DNA of 21,429 nt from NCBI GenBank assembly GCA_900751035.1, contig CAADSF010000046.1, forward strand, positions 1 to 21,429, written 5' to 3'. Positions 13,341 through 20,623 of this stretch are shown here, in pieces (the first letter of the stretch is position 1; each line of letters opens with the position of its first letter). The position numbers and the translations under genes were made by a program. The DNA comes from an uncultured Oscillospiraceae bacterium. Lineage in GTDB: Bacteria > Bacillota > Clostridia > Oscillospirales > Oscillospiraceae. The notes below the pieces were generated by a model. That model was not told the DNA's origin and did not search any database. It saw nothing but the letters and a program-made list of their open reading frames with translations.

Positions 13341-14720
13341 ATGAAAAAGCTTCTTGCATTGCTGCTTGCTGCCGCGTGCGCGTTCTCGATGGCGGCCTGC
13401 GCAGCTGCTCCGGACAGCACGGACGTTTCAAATACACCGAATACGCCGGATAGTCCGGCGGCGGAGGAACACGCCGGTGAACCGTCGACGACACAGCTGG
13501 CCGCACCGGTGGAGGTTTCCATGCCGCAGTATCCGCGCGAGGTCAACAATGACGACTGGGACGCATGGTGGGAGAGCTATCAGGAAAAAACTGCGGACAT
13601 GACCGATCCCGCCGCCATGACGCACTGGTTCACGACCAGCATTCCCGCCCTGATGCAGAACGCAGGCAACGAAAACCGTGTGTGCTCGCCGCTGAATATC
13701 TACATGGCGCTTTCGATGCTGGCGGCTGTGACGGATGGCGAGACGCGGCAGCAGATTCTGGACGCGCTGGGCGCGGAATCTCTGGATGCGCTGCAAAAGC
13801 AGACCGCACAGCTCTGGACAGAGAACAGCTGGGACGACGGGGTCGTGACCAGCGTGCTTGCAAACTCCATCTGGCTGCGGGACGGGTACGCGTACAACGA
13901 AGAAACGCTGAAAAAGCTGGGCGAGGATTTCTACGCCTCCGCGTTTTCCGGGGAAATGGGCTCTGCCGCGTATGACAATAAGCTGCGCGACTGGATCAAC
14001 GAGCACACCGGGAACCTGCTGACCGAGCAGGCAAGCGGACTGAAGCTCGACCCCGCGACGGTGCTGGCACTGGTGTCGACGATCTATTACCGCGCATCGT
14101 GGAGCGACAAATTTTCCAGCACCGCCACGACGCAGGATGTGTTCCACGCGCCGAACGGCGACATGACCGTCGATTTTATGCACAGCAGCGATTCCAACAC
14201 GGTGTATTATGGCGACGGCTTCTCGGCCATCGGGCTTTCGCTGGAGAACAGCGGGCAGATGTGGCTGCTGAAGCCGGACGACGGCGTGGACGCGGCGGAG
14301 CTGCTGCAGAATGAGGACGCGCTGGGGTTCCTGCTGGCGAACGGCGGTTGGTCGCAGACGCAGCGTGCAACGGTCAATCTGAGTTTGCCGAAATTTGATA
14401 TTTCGTCCGATCTGGACATTCTGGACACGCTGGCACAGCTCGGCATGACGGATGTGATGGACGATGAAAAATCCGATTTTACGCCGCTTACGACGGCGGA
14501 TTCCGCGCTGGAGTTGACGCAGGCAAAGCACGCTGCCCGCGTAAAGATCGACGAGGACGGCTGCGAGGCAGCGGCCTATACCGTGCTTGACGTTGAAGCG
14601 AAGGCAATGCTGGGGCCGGAGGATGAGATCGATTTTACACTCGACAAGCCGTTTGTCTTTGCAATCACGGGAATTGACGGACTGCCGCTGTTTGTGGGGC
14701 TGGTCAATCAACCGGGCTGA
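13341..14720 (+). CDS. Serpin-family lipoprotein
   Basis: A 459-residue predicted surface serine (or cysteine) protease inhibitor. A lipoprotein signal with lipobox SMAAC puts the lipidated Cys at residue 20; a Thr/Pro/Glu-rich tether precedes the serpin core from about residue 75. Core signatures include NRVCSPLNIYMALSMLAAVTDGET and a terminal KPFVFAITGIDGLPLFVG strand. The reactive-loop hinge (E405-D-G-C-E-A-A-A-Y-T) has the small residues at P12-P10 typical of inhibitory serpins. Counting places P1 near Lys421, within about two residues. AAAGGAGA lies 8 nt before ATG 13341; the upstream TTG frame is ignored. Known gut-bacterial serpins (Bifidobacterium serpin, Eubacterium siraeum siropins) inhibit host neutrophil or pancreatic proteases, so a host-facing role is plausible. 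Confidence 0.9.
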   Translation: MKKLLALLLAAACAFSMAACAAAPDSTDVSNTPNTPDSPAAEEHAGEPSTTQLAAPVEVSMPQYPREVNNDDWDAWWESYQEKTADMTDPAAMTHWFTTSIPALMQNAGNENRVCSPLNIYMALSMLAAVTDGETRQQILDALGAESLDALQKQTAQLWTENSWDDGVVTSVLANSIWLRDGYAYNEETLKKLGEDFYASAFSGEMGSAAYDNKLRDWINEHTGNLLTEQASGLKLDPATVLALVSTIYYRASWSDKFSSTATTQDVFHAPNGDMTVDFMHSSDSNTVYYGDGFSAIGLSLENSGQMWLLKPDDGVDAAELLQNEDALGFLLANGGWSQTQRATVNLSLPKFDISSDLDILDTLAQLGMTDVMDDEKSDFTPLTTADSALELTQAKHAARVKIDEDGCEAAAYTVLDVEAKAMLGPEDEIDFTLDKPFVFAITGIDGLPLFVGLVNQPG

Positions 14721-14751
14721 GGGAAACGTCTGTAAGCTGATAAAATAGTTT

Positions 14752-14790
14752 ATCCCCCTTATCATGCAGTGCATGGTAAGGGGGATGGGT
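14752..14790 (+). terminator. Terminator of the serpin gene
   Basis: A 16-bp stem with one wobble pair (14752-14767 with 14771-14786, loop AGT) starts 32 bp after the serpin stop and is followed shortly by TTTT (14790-14793). Confidence 0.8.
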
Positions 14791-14808
14791 TTTAAGGAGC
14801 CTTTCATT

Positions 14809-14882
14809 TCTGCAAATCCCCTCCGGCATTTGCAGACGCAAATACCACTTCTCCTTATTGAGCGAAGCGCGACAAGGGGAGG
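14809..14882. repeat. Two hairpins between convergent serpin and ATPase genes
   Basis: TCTGCAAAT/ATTTGCAGA (14809-14817 with 14828-14836) and CTTCTCCTT/AAGGGGAGG (14848-14856/7 with 14874-14882, using G-U pairs) lie next to each other. The second resembles the CTCCCC..GGGGAG intergenic repeat type seen near 7061. Either could help end the minus-strand ATPase transcript, but neither has a clear T run. Confidence 0.45.
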
Positions 14883-14891
14883 CTTGGCGGT

Positions 14892-16982
14892 TCAAATCTT
14901 CTTTTTATCCGGCAGCAGATTCGTCATGCTCTTTAAGCTGATGGCGAGCGTGGACGCGTTGTGCAGAAGCGCTGACGTCGTCGGCGGCAGGAGTCCGGCC
15001 ACGCCGAAGACAATCAAACCGAGGTTGAAGCCGACAATGAAGCGGTAATTGCGGTGGATGCGGCCCATGAGGGCTTTGCTGATCCTGCGCAGCGTGACAA
15101 GCTCGAACAAATCCTCCGACGCGATGGTGATGTCGGCGATCTCACGCGCGATGGCCGCGCCGGTCGAAATGGCGACGCCCGCATCGGCCTCGGACAGGGC
15201 AGGGGAGTCGTTCACGCCGTCTCCGATCATAATAACGGTACGGCCAGCGGCCTTTTCACGGCGGATGAACGCGGCCTTGTCCTCAGGCAGAACCTCGGCG
15301 TAGAATTCGTCTACGCCGACCTCTTCCGCGACGGACGCGGCGGTCCGGCGATTGTCGCCGGTCATCATAACGACCTTGCTGATGCCGCAGGCGTGCAGGG
15401 CGCGGATGGCGTCCTTCGCCTCGGCGCGAAGCGGGTCAAAGATGCAGATGACGGCGGCAAGCTCGCCCGCGATGCACAGATACAGGTGTGAATACTGCGC
15501 GGGCAGGGCGTCGAATTTCTCCCGTTCGCCCTCCTGGATGGTGCAGCCCTCGTCCTCGAAAACGAAGTGTGCGCTGCCGATGAGCACCTTTTTGCCCTCG
15601 ACCATGCTGGAAATGCCGTGCGCGACGACATACTGCACCTGCGAATGATATTCCTCGTGCTTGAGACCCTGCCTTTTGGCCTCCTCCACAACGGCGTTGG
15701 CCATCGAGTGCGGGTAATGCTCCTCAAGGCAGGCGGCCAGACGAAGCATTTCCTGCGCCTCATGATCGCCGAAGGGCACGATCTGCGCGACTTTCGGCTC
15801 AGCGTAGGTCAGTGTGCCGGTCTTGTCGAACACGACCGTATCGGCCTTCGCCACGGCCTCCAGAAACCGTCCGCCCTTGACGGAAATGTGATAGCTGCTG
15901 CTCTCGCGCATGGCCGAGAGCACCGCGATGGGCATGGCGAGCTTCAGCGCACACGAGAAGTCGACCATCAGAACGGCCAGCATCTTCGTTACGTTGCGTG
16001 TGACGAGATACGTCAGCGCCGTTCCGCCCAGCGTATACGGAACCAGCCGGTCGGCAAGGCGTGCTGCCTTGTCCTCGGCAGTGGATTTGAGCTTTTCCGA
16101 TTCCTCAATCATGCGCACAATGCGGTCGTACCGGCCTCCGCCGAGCGCCTTTTCCACGCTTACAACGCATTCGCCCTCTTCCACGACCGTCCCGGCGTAG
16201 ACATAACTGCCCTCGCGCTTCGGGGTCGGCATGGACTCTCCGGTGATGGACGCCTGATTGACCGTCGCCTCGCCGGAGACGACCTTGCCGTCGAGCGGAA
16301 TGAGATTGCCGGTGCGCACGATCATCCGGTCGCCGGGCTTCACGTCACCGATGGGGACGAGCAGTTCGGTTTCGCCGGATTGCAGCCACACCTTGTCGAT
16401 GTTCAGCGCCATCGCGCCCGCGAGATCGGCGACAGACTTCTTGTGCGTCCACTCCTCCAGAATCTCGCCCAGCCGCAGCATGAACATGACGGAGCCTGCG
16501 GTGTCAAAGTCGCCGCGCACCATCGAGACGGTCACGGCGGTCGCGTCAAGCACGGCGACGGAGAGCCTGCCGTGCAGCAGGGCGCTCAGTCCCGCGCGGA
16601 TGTATTTGACCGAGCGGAACAGCGCAATGGCCGTCCGCACCGGAACCGGCAGGAACAGCCGCGAGAACGCGCGGCGGCAGACGGTAAAGACGAGCTTGTC
16701 CTCATATTCGCGGTTGAGTGCGCGGGACGTATGCTCCGGCAGGCGGGAAAGCGCCCGTTCCGATGTGAATGAAAACGACGAGAGCGCCCGCACGATATCC
16801 GCGCGCGGGCAGGTGTAGGTGATGATGGCGTCCTGCGTCCGGTCGAAGACCTTGACGGCTGTGACGCCGGCAACGCCCCTCAGATCATATTCCAACAGAT
16901 CCGCTTCGCGCAGCGACATCCGGCGAAGCGCGAGATGCACGCGCATACGTCCGGGCGTCTCATGCAGAATGTTACATTTCAT
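14892..16982 (-). CDS. P1B-type heavy-metal-translocating P-type ATPase
   Basis: A 696-residue membrane pump that would export a transition metal at the cost of ATP. Signatures are the actuator TGES (247-250), the phosphorylation site D386-K-T-G-T, and hinge motifs MMTGDN and GDGVNDSP. The N-terminus (about 1-60) resembles an HMA-like ferredoxin fold without the CxxC metal pair. The transmembrane metal motif, normally CPC/CPH/SPC, reads Asp341-Phe-Ser-Cys344-Ala-Leu, and the usual SEHP-type motif reads EEHYPHSMA. This departure sets it apart from copper and zinc pumps; manganese- or iron-type specificity, as proposed for the CtpC-like branch, is possible. GGAGG lies 13 nt before the ATG, rather far. 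It follows the DUF6110-like gene, with an attenuator-like hairpin between. Confidence 0.85.
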   Translation of the reverse strand: MKCNILHETPGRMRVHLALRRMSLREADLLEYDLRGVAGVTAVKVFDRTQDAIITYTCPRADIVRALSSFSFTSERALSRLPEHTSRALNREYEDKLVFTVCRRAFSRLFLPVPVRTAIALFRSVKYIRAGLSALLHGRLSVAVLDATAVTVSMVRGDFDTAGSVMFMLRLGEILEEWTHKKSVADLAGAMALNIDKVWLQSGETELLVPIGDVKPGDRMIVRTGNLIPLDGKVVSGEATVNQASITGESMPTPKREGSYVYAGTVVEEGECVVSVEKALGGGRYDRIVRMIEESEKLKSTAEDKAARLADRLVPYTLGGTALTYLVTRNVTKMLAVLMVDFSCALKLAMPIAVLSAMRESSSYHISVKGGRFLEAVAKADTVVFDKTGTLTYAEPKVAQIVPFGDHEAQEMLRLAACLEEHYPHSMANAVVEEAKRQGLKHEEYHSQVQYVVAHGISSMVEGKKVLIGSAHFVFEDEGCTIQEGEREKFDALPAQYSHLYLCIAGELAAVICIFDPLRAEAKDAIRALHACGISKVVMMTGDNRRTAASVAEEVGVDEFYAEVLPEDKAAFIRREKAAGRTVIMIGDGVNDSPALSEADAGVAISTGAAIAREIADITIASEDLFELVTLRRISKALMGRIHRNYRFIVGFNLGLIVFGVAGLLPPTTSALLHNASTLAISLKSMTNLLPDKKKI

Positions 16983-17001
16983 ATGCTGATTTGTACCTCC
17001 G

Positions 17002-17032
17002 AAAAACAGAAGAGCCGCAAAAACGGCTCTTC
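17002..17032 (-). terminator. Intra-operon hairpin before the ATPase gene
   Basis: GAAGAGCCG and CGGCTCTTC form a 9-bp stem with a six-base loop (17009-17032), followed on the minus strand by CTG then five T. Placed between the DUF6110-like gene and the ATPase, it probably terminates part of the transcripts and lowers ATPase expression relative to the small gene. Confidence 0.65.
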
Positions 17033-17050
17033 CTTTGCAACTCTACGGGC

Positions 17051-17311
17051 TTATTCCGCGTCCGAAGCGGTATCCTCGATCACCTCAGGCTCAGCCTCGG
17101 CTGCGCGGCGGTCGTTGATGGCCTTTGCGTCGGCGTAGACATCATCCGCGCCCTCACGGACGGCCGTCACGGCCTGCATGACGCAGTCCTTGGCACGCAG
17201 AACGGCTGCGGTGGTGTGCGCGTAAACGCTCTTTGCTTCCTTGCTGCTGAGGATCTTCAGACCGGCGGTGCCAAACAGAACGCCTGCCGCGAACAAACCA
17301 AGATGCTTCAT
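17051..17311 (-). CDS. DUF6110-like small membrane protein
   Basis: An 86-residue protein beginning MKHLGLFAAGVLFGTAGLKIL, a single N-terminal membrane segment. A helical soluble part (SKEAKSVYAHTTAAVLRAKDCVM...) and an acidic tail follow. It matches my memory of the DUF6110 family, short proteins often located next to metal P-type ATPases in Firmicutes; a role as accessory or regulatory subunit of the pump is inferred. ATG 17311 is chosen because AGGAGG stands 8 nt upstream; the longer reading frame (to 17368) overlaps the operator palindrome and has no site. It is the first gene of the ATPase operon. Confidence 0.75.
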   Translation of the reverse strand: MKHLGLFAAGVLFGTAGLKILSSKEAKSVYAHTTAAVLRAKDCVMQAVTAVREGADDVYADAKAINDRRAAEAEPEVIEDTASDAE

Positions 17312-17349
17312 AAAATGTACCTCCTGTTCTGGATTGCTGCTGCACTCAA

Positions 17350-17367
17350 TGTTAGATGCAGCTAACA
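17350..17367 (-). promoter_or_regulatory. Candidate metal-regulator operator
   Basis: TGTTAGATGCAGCTAACA is an 18-bp palindrome with half-sites TTAG-N6-CTAA, the general form of DtxR/MntR/IdeR-family boxes. It lies about 20-40 bp downstream of the predicted transcription start of the metal-ATPase operon, where a bound repressor would block elongation. It can alternatively fold as a short mRNA hairpin. Confidence 0.5.
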
Positions 17368-17396
17368 AAAATTAGACACATTTAATTTTCGCCGAG

Positions 17397-17425
17397 ATAA
17401 TACCACACATTCCCTGAAAATGCAA
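17397..17425 (-). promoter_or_regulatory. Promoter of the DUF6110-ATPase operon
   Basis: On the minus strand, TTGCAT (17420-17425) and TATTAT (17397-17402) are spaced 17 bp. The leader to ATG 17311 is about 80 nt and contains the TTAG-N6-CTAA palindrome. Confidence 0.7.
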
Positions 17426-17456
17426 GCCCATATCCGTAAAAAAACTATGAATTGCG

Positions 17457-17487
17457 CGAAAAACGCAGCCCTCGAAAGGGCTGCGTT
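17457..17487 (-). terminator. Terminator of the lipoate operon
   Basis: An 11-bp perfect stem (17462-17472 with 17477-17487, loop CGAA on the plus strand) lies 9 bp beyond the second lplA stop and reads into a T run on the minus strand (17457-17463). Confidence 0.85.
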
Positions 17488-17495
17488 CTGGTCAG

Positions 17496-18476
17496 TCAAT
17501 CCGCGATCAATGCGGCCATATCCGCGGCGCTGATCTGATAGACCGCGCCGTCGATTCCGTTTTTCCGCAGCGTGTCCAGAACGGCTTCCTGGTCGTACCG
17601 GCAGCCGATGAGCGCGTCTGTGATCGCCTCGGCGGAGAGCGTGGAGAAGAAATCGCCCCAGACAGACGCACTGCGGATCACGCCGCGCTGCACATCCAGC
17701 CGGAACGTGAGCTTGCCGCCGGGGAAGCGGCCTGTGCGCTCAAGATTGAAGCGCGGATTTTTGCCGTAAATCGCGTCCCACGCGGCAAATTTCTCCTGCG
17801 CAAGCTGCTTGATACGCACGTCGTCCTCCGGGGTGACGGTATAGCTGTCCGTGCTGCCGCGCATCAGATGGCGCACCATGCAGGACTTGAATTCCTCCAC
17901 TGAAAGCCTGCGCGGCAGATGCTCGGAGATATTCGTCACGCGGTCACGCACGGATTTGATGCTCTTGGAGAGAATTTTGTAGGGGTCGACCGTGGTGGAC
18001 GCGACCATCTGCTCAATGTTCGTGTCGTAGAGCAGCGAGCCGTGGTGTACAATGCAGTCGCCCAGCCGGTACTGCGCGTTGCCGGAAAACTTCTTGCCGT
18101 CAATCAGCAGATCGTTGCGGCCATTGAAGCTGGCGTCCGCGCCCAGCTCGCGCACCGCGTCCACAACGGGGCCGATATACTGGGCAAATTCGATCTGCTG
18201 CTCCGGCGAATGCTCAATGAACGTGAACTGCCAGCCGCCGAGGTCCGTGTAGATCGTCCCGCCGCCGGACATACGGCGCACGAGACGAATGTCGTGCGCG
18301 TCGGCATACGGCTTGTTGATCTCTTCGAGAATATTCTGGTACTTGCCGACCATCAGTGTCGGCGTTGTGCGCCAGAAGAGGAAAACCGTGTCCGGCAGGC
18401 GCTTTTCCGTGGCAAAATAGTGCTCCAGCCCGAAGTTATAATAAACGTCAGTCGAGCCTGTCTCAATATAGATCAT
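17496..18476 (-). CDS. Lipoate-protein ligase A (second copy in operon)
   Basis: A 326-residue cytoplasmic enzyme that activates lipoate (or octanoate) with ATP and transfers it to the lysine of a lipoyl domain. Family motifs are RRMSGGGTIYTDLGG (residues 67-81), the DGKKFSGNAQ stretch with the catalytic Lys, and HHGSLL. A C-terminal accessory domain is present, giving nearly the E. coli LplA length (about 337). ATG 18476 is preferred: GGAGG stands 6 nt before it. The longer frame to 18539 is inside lipA. The gene overlaps the end of lipA by 14 bp, so translation is coupled. It differs substantially from the first lplA of the operon, so it is not a recent duplicate. Confidence 0.9.
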   Translation of the reverse strand: MIYIETGSTDVYYNFGLEHYFATEKRLPDTVFLFWRTTPTLMVGKYQNILEEINKPYADAHDIRLVRRMSGGGTIYTDLGGWQFTFIEHSPEQQIEFAQYIGPVVDAVRELGADASFNGRNDLLIDGKKFSGNAQYRLGDCIVHHGSLLYDTNIEQMVASTTVDPYKILSKSIKSVRDRVTNISEHLPRRLSVEEFKSCMVRHLMRGSTDSYTVTPEDDVRIKQLAQEKFAAWDAIYGKNPRFNLERTGRFPGGKLTFRLDVQRGVIRSASVWGDFFSTLSAEAITDALIGCRYDQEAVLDTLRKNGIDGAVYQISAADMAALIAD

Positions 18477-19323
18477 GCACGTCCTCCAGCGCTTCCCACG
18501 CGCGGTAGGAGCTGCGGGCCAGCGGCGCGGAGGCCACATGACGGAAGCCCTTGTTCAGCGCCAGCTGCTTATAGCGTGCAAAGTCCTCCGGCGTTGCGTA
18601 CCGGTCGAGCTTCCAGTGCTTTTCCGACGGCTGCAAATACTGTCCGATGGTCAGAATGTCGCAACCGGTGGCCAGAATATCGTCCATGAGGACGGAAATC
18701 TGCTCGTCCGTCTCGCCGAGGCCGACCATAAAGCCGGTCTTGGTCAGGATTGTCGGATCTTGTTCCTTCACATAGCGCAGAACACCCAGCGTCCGCTCAT
18801 AGCCCGCCTGCGGGCGGACAGCCTTCTGCAGCTCCTTGACCGTCTCGATATTCAGATTGAACACGTCCGGATGCGCGGCGATGACGATGTCGGCGGCCTC
18901 CCGGCTGCCCTTCATGTCGCTCGTCAGCGTCTCGACCGTCGTGCCGGGGCACAGCGCACGGATGGCGCGGACGGTCTTCGCAAAATGCTCCGCGCCGCCG
19001 TCCGGCAGATCGTCGCGCGTCGAGCAGGTCAGGACGACATGGCGCAGCCCCAGCTTTTTTGCCGCCTGCGCGACATTTTCCGGCTCGTCCGGGTCAGGGG
19101 GCAGGGGCCTGCCGCACGTGACGTTGCAGAACCGGCAGTTGCGGGTGCAGACATCGCCAAGAATCATGAACGTGGCGGTGTGCTTCTGATAGCACTCGCC
19201 GAGATTCGGACAGTTTGCCGCCTTGCAGACCGTGTTCAGCTTCAAATCGCGCATCAGCTCCGCGACCTCGCTCACGGCCTGCTGGTTATAGCGGACGCGC
19301 AGCCATTCAGGTTTCCGTTCCAT
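18463..19323 (-). CDS. Lipoyl synthase
   Basis: A 286-residue radical-SAM enzyme that inserts two sulfurs into an octanoyl group bound to a lipoyl domain. Both iron-sulfur cluster sites are visible: the auxiliary cluster CKAANCPNLGEC (Cys33, 38, 44) and the radical-SAM CTRNCRFC (Cys59, 63, 66). The conserved C-terminal RSSY (270-273) also ligates the auxiliary cluster. GGGAG lies close ahead of the ATG. It sits between the free lipoyl-domain gene and the second ligase. LipB is absent, so the octanoyl group would have to be loaded by one of the LplA-type proteins. Confidence 0.95.
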   Translation of the reverse strand: MERKPEWLRVRYNQQAVSEVAELMRDLKLNTVCKAANCPNLGECYQKHTATFMILGDVCTRNCRFCNVTCGRPLPPDPDEPENVAQAAKKLGLRHVVLTCSTRDDLPDGGAEHFAKTVRAIRALCPGTTVETLTSDMKGSREAADIVIAAHPDVFNLNIETVKELQKAVRPQAGYERTLGVLRYVKEQDPTILTKTGFMVGLGETDEQISVLMDDILATGCDILTIGQYLQPSEKHWKLDRYATPEDFARYKQLALNKGFRHVASAPLARSSYRAWEALEDVHDLY

Positions 19324-19337
19324 TCCGTCTCCCGCCT

Positions 19338-19577
19338 TTACTTTGTTTCAACAATCGCGACCGGGGCCAGTGCGTCGACGGTGTCGCCCTCCTCGCACAG
19401 CTGACGGCGCAGAATGCCGTCCTCCGTGGCCTCAATCTGGTTGACGACCTTGTCCGTCTCGATCTCATACAGGGCGTCGCCCTTGTGAATCTCGTCGCCC
19501 TCGTCCTTGAGCCAGGCGCACAGAACGCCGCTCTTCATCTCAGGCTGCAATTTCGGCATAACAAGCTGCTTTTCCAT
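19338..19577 (-). CDS. Free-standing lipoyl-domain protein
   Basis: A 79-residue protein that is just one lipoyl/biotinyl attachment domain. The E-T-D-K43-V-V turn carries the modified lysine; DK-V fits lipoylation (biotin sites are usually MK-M). No E3-binding or catalytic E2 domain follows, unlike 2-oxoacid dehydrogenase E2 subunits, and it is shorter than GcvH (about 125-130 residues). AAGGAG lies about 9 nt before ATG 19577; a TTG two codons upstream is less likely. It sits between lplA and lipA in one operon, so it is probably both substrate of the two enzymes and a carrier for a lipoate-dependent complex encoded elsewhere, or a scaffold for lipoate assembly. Confidence 0.85.
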   Translation of the reverse strand: MEKQLVMPKLQPEMKSGVLCAWLKDEGDEIHKGDALYEIETDKVVNQIEATEDGILRRQLCEEGDTVDALAPVAIVETK

Positions 19578-19596
19578 ATTCAAACGCTCCTTTTCG

Positions 19597-20544
19597 TTAC
19601 ATCAGACAATCCAGTAATTCTTCGGCCCGTTCGCCCGCAAGCGTCCGGCAAATCTCCAGAAACAGCGCCGGGTCGAGCCGGGCCCCGTTCAGCATGGCGC
19701 AAAGCGCCCGCGCGTCAAGTGCGTCAGAGCGCACCTCGGTATTGCGGAGCAATCCGCGCTTGGCCTCATAGCGCACAAAAATCGGCTTCCCGGCGAATTC
19801 CGCGTTCTTTTCATAGGTAAAGGCAGGGGTCTTGCCCCAGGTCCAGTCCCATGCGTGATAAATCTTATCCGCCAGCTGCCGCACCTCGGCCAGCTGCTGC
19901 TCCGTCAGCCGGATATGCTCTGAGCCGGGCGGCAGCAGCTGCTCCGCCAGCCGCTTCGCAAACGTGACGATCTCGCAGTCGTCCTGCAGATAGGGCCGCA
20001 GATTCGTGACCGTACAGATGGCCGATTCCGTGCCCTTGGAGCAGAACGCGTCGTTTTTCCGGCCGGTCGTGATCTCGTCGAGCAGCGACAGGTCAGAATC
20101 AAACAGCAGCGTCCCGTGGTGCAGGACGCGGCCTCCCGCAATCTTCTGCGCACTGCCGGATATCTTTTTTCCGTCCACAGCGATATCGCAGGTGCGGTTC
20201 TTGTGCGCCGGGACGCCGAGCGCATTCAGCGCCCGGATAACCGGCTCCAGACAGCGGTCATAGTCAAGCGGCCCCGTCTGGTCGGATATGAGCGTGTAGT
20301 TGAGGTTCCCAAGGTCATGATAGACCGTTCCGCCGCCCGACATACGGCGCACGACGGGAATGCCCCTGTCCAGAAGCGCACGCATATGCACCTCCCGGCA
20401 GATATTCTGATAACACCCGACGACGACCGCAGGCCGGTTGCGCCACAGCAGCAGCACGTCGCCCTCCCGGCAGGTGCGGAACACATAGTCCTCAAACGCC
20501 TGATTAAAAAACGGGTCATGCGATGTCGTTTCAATTTGAATCAT
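19597..20544 (-). CDS. Lipoate-protein ligase A (first copy in operon)
   Basis: A 315-residue ligase with the motifs RRMSGGGTVYHDLGN (66-80), DGKKISGSAQ (124-133, catalytic Lys region) and HHGTLL (142-147), plus a C-terminal accessory domain. It is the first gene of the lipoate operon, with its own promoter and only a weak ribosome site (GGACGGA). The lipoyl-domain gene follows 19 bp later. Having two full-length ligases with one solitary lipoyl domain suggests either different substrates (free lipoate versus octanoate) or different acceptor proteins. Confidence 0.9.
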   Translation of the reverse strand: MIQIETTSHDPFFNQAFEDYVFRTCREGDVLLLWRNRPAVVVGCYQNICREVHMRALLDRGIPVVRRMSGGGTVYHDLGNLNYTLISDQTGPLDYDRCLEPVIRALNALGVPAHKNRTCDIAVDGKKISGSAQKIAGGRVLHHGTLLFDSDLSLLDEITTGRKNDAFCSKGTESAICTVTNLRPYLQDDCEIVTFAKRLAEQLLPPGSEHIRLTEQQLAEVRQLADKIYHAWDWTWGKTPAFTYEKNAEFAGKPIFVRYEAKRGLLRNTEVRSDALDARALCAMLNGARLDPALFLEICRTLAGERAEELLDCLM

Positions 20545-20577
20545 GCGGAAATCCGTCCGTTTCTGATTTCTTTTTTT

Positions 20578-20606
20578 ATTTTATCACAGGTATCCACAAA
20601 AAACAA
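20578..20606 (-). promoter_or_regulatory. Promoter of the lipoate operon
   Basis: On the minus strand, TTGTTT (20601-20606) and TAAAAT (20578-20583) are spaced 17 bp. They lie between the DUF4445/RACE-like gene and the first lplA, indicating that the lipoate genes can be transcribed on their own. Confidence 0.65.
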
Positions 20607-20623
20607 CAGAAAGCTGCAAACGG

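Noticed and set aside
15567..16772. 401-aa plus-strand open frame opposite the P-type ATPase
   Set aside because: His/Arg/Gly-rich shadow of a gene with unmistakable P-type ATPase motifs.
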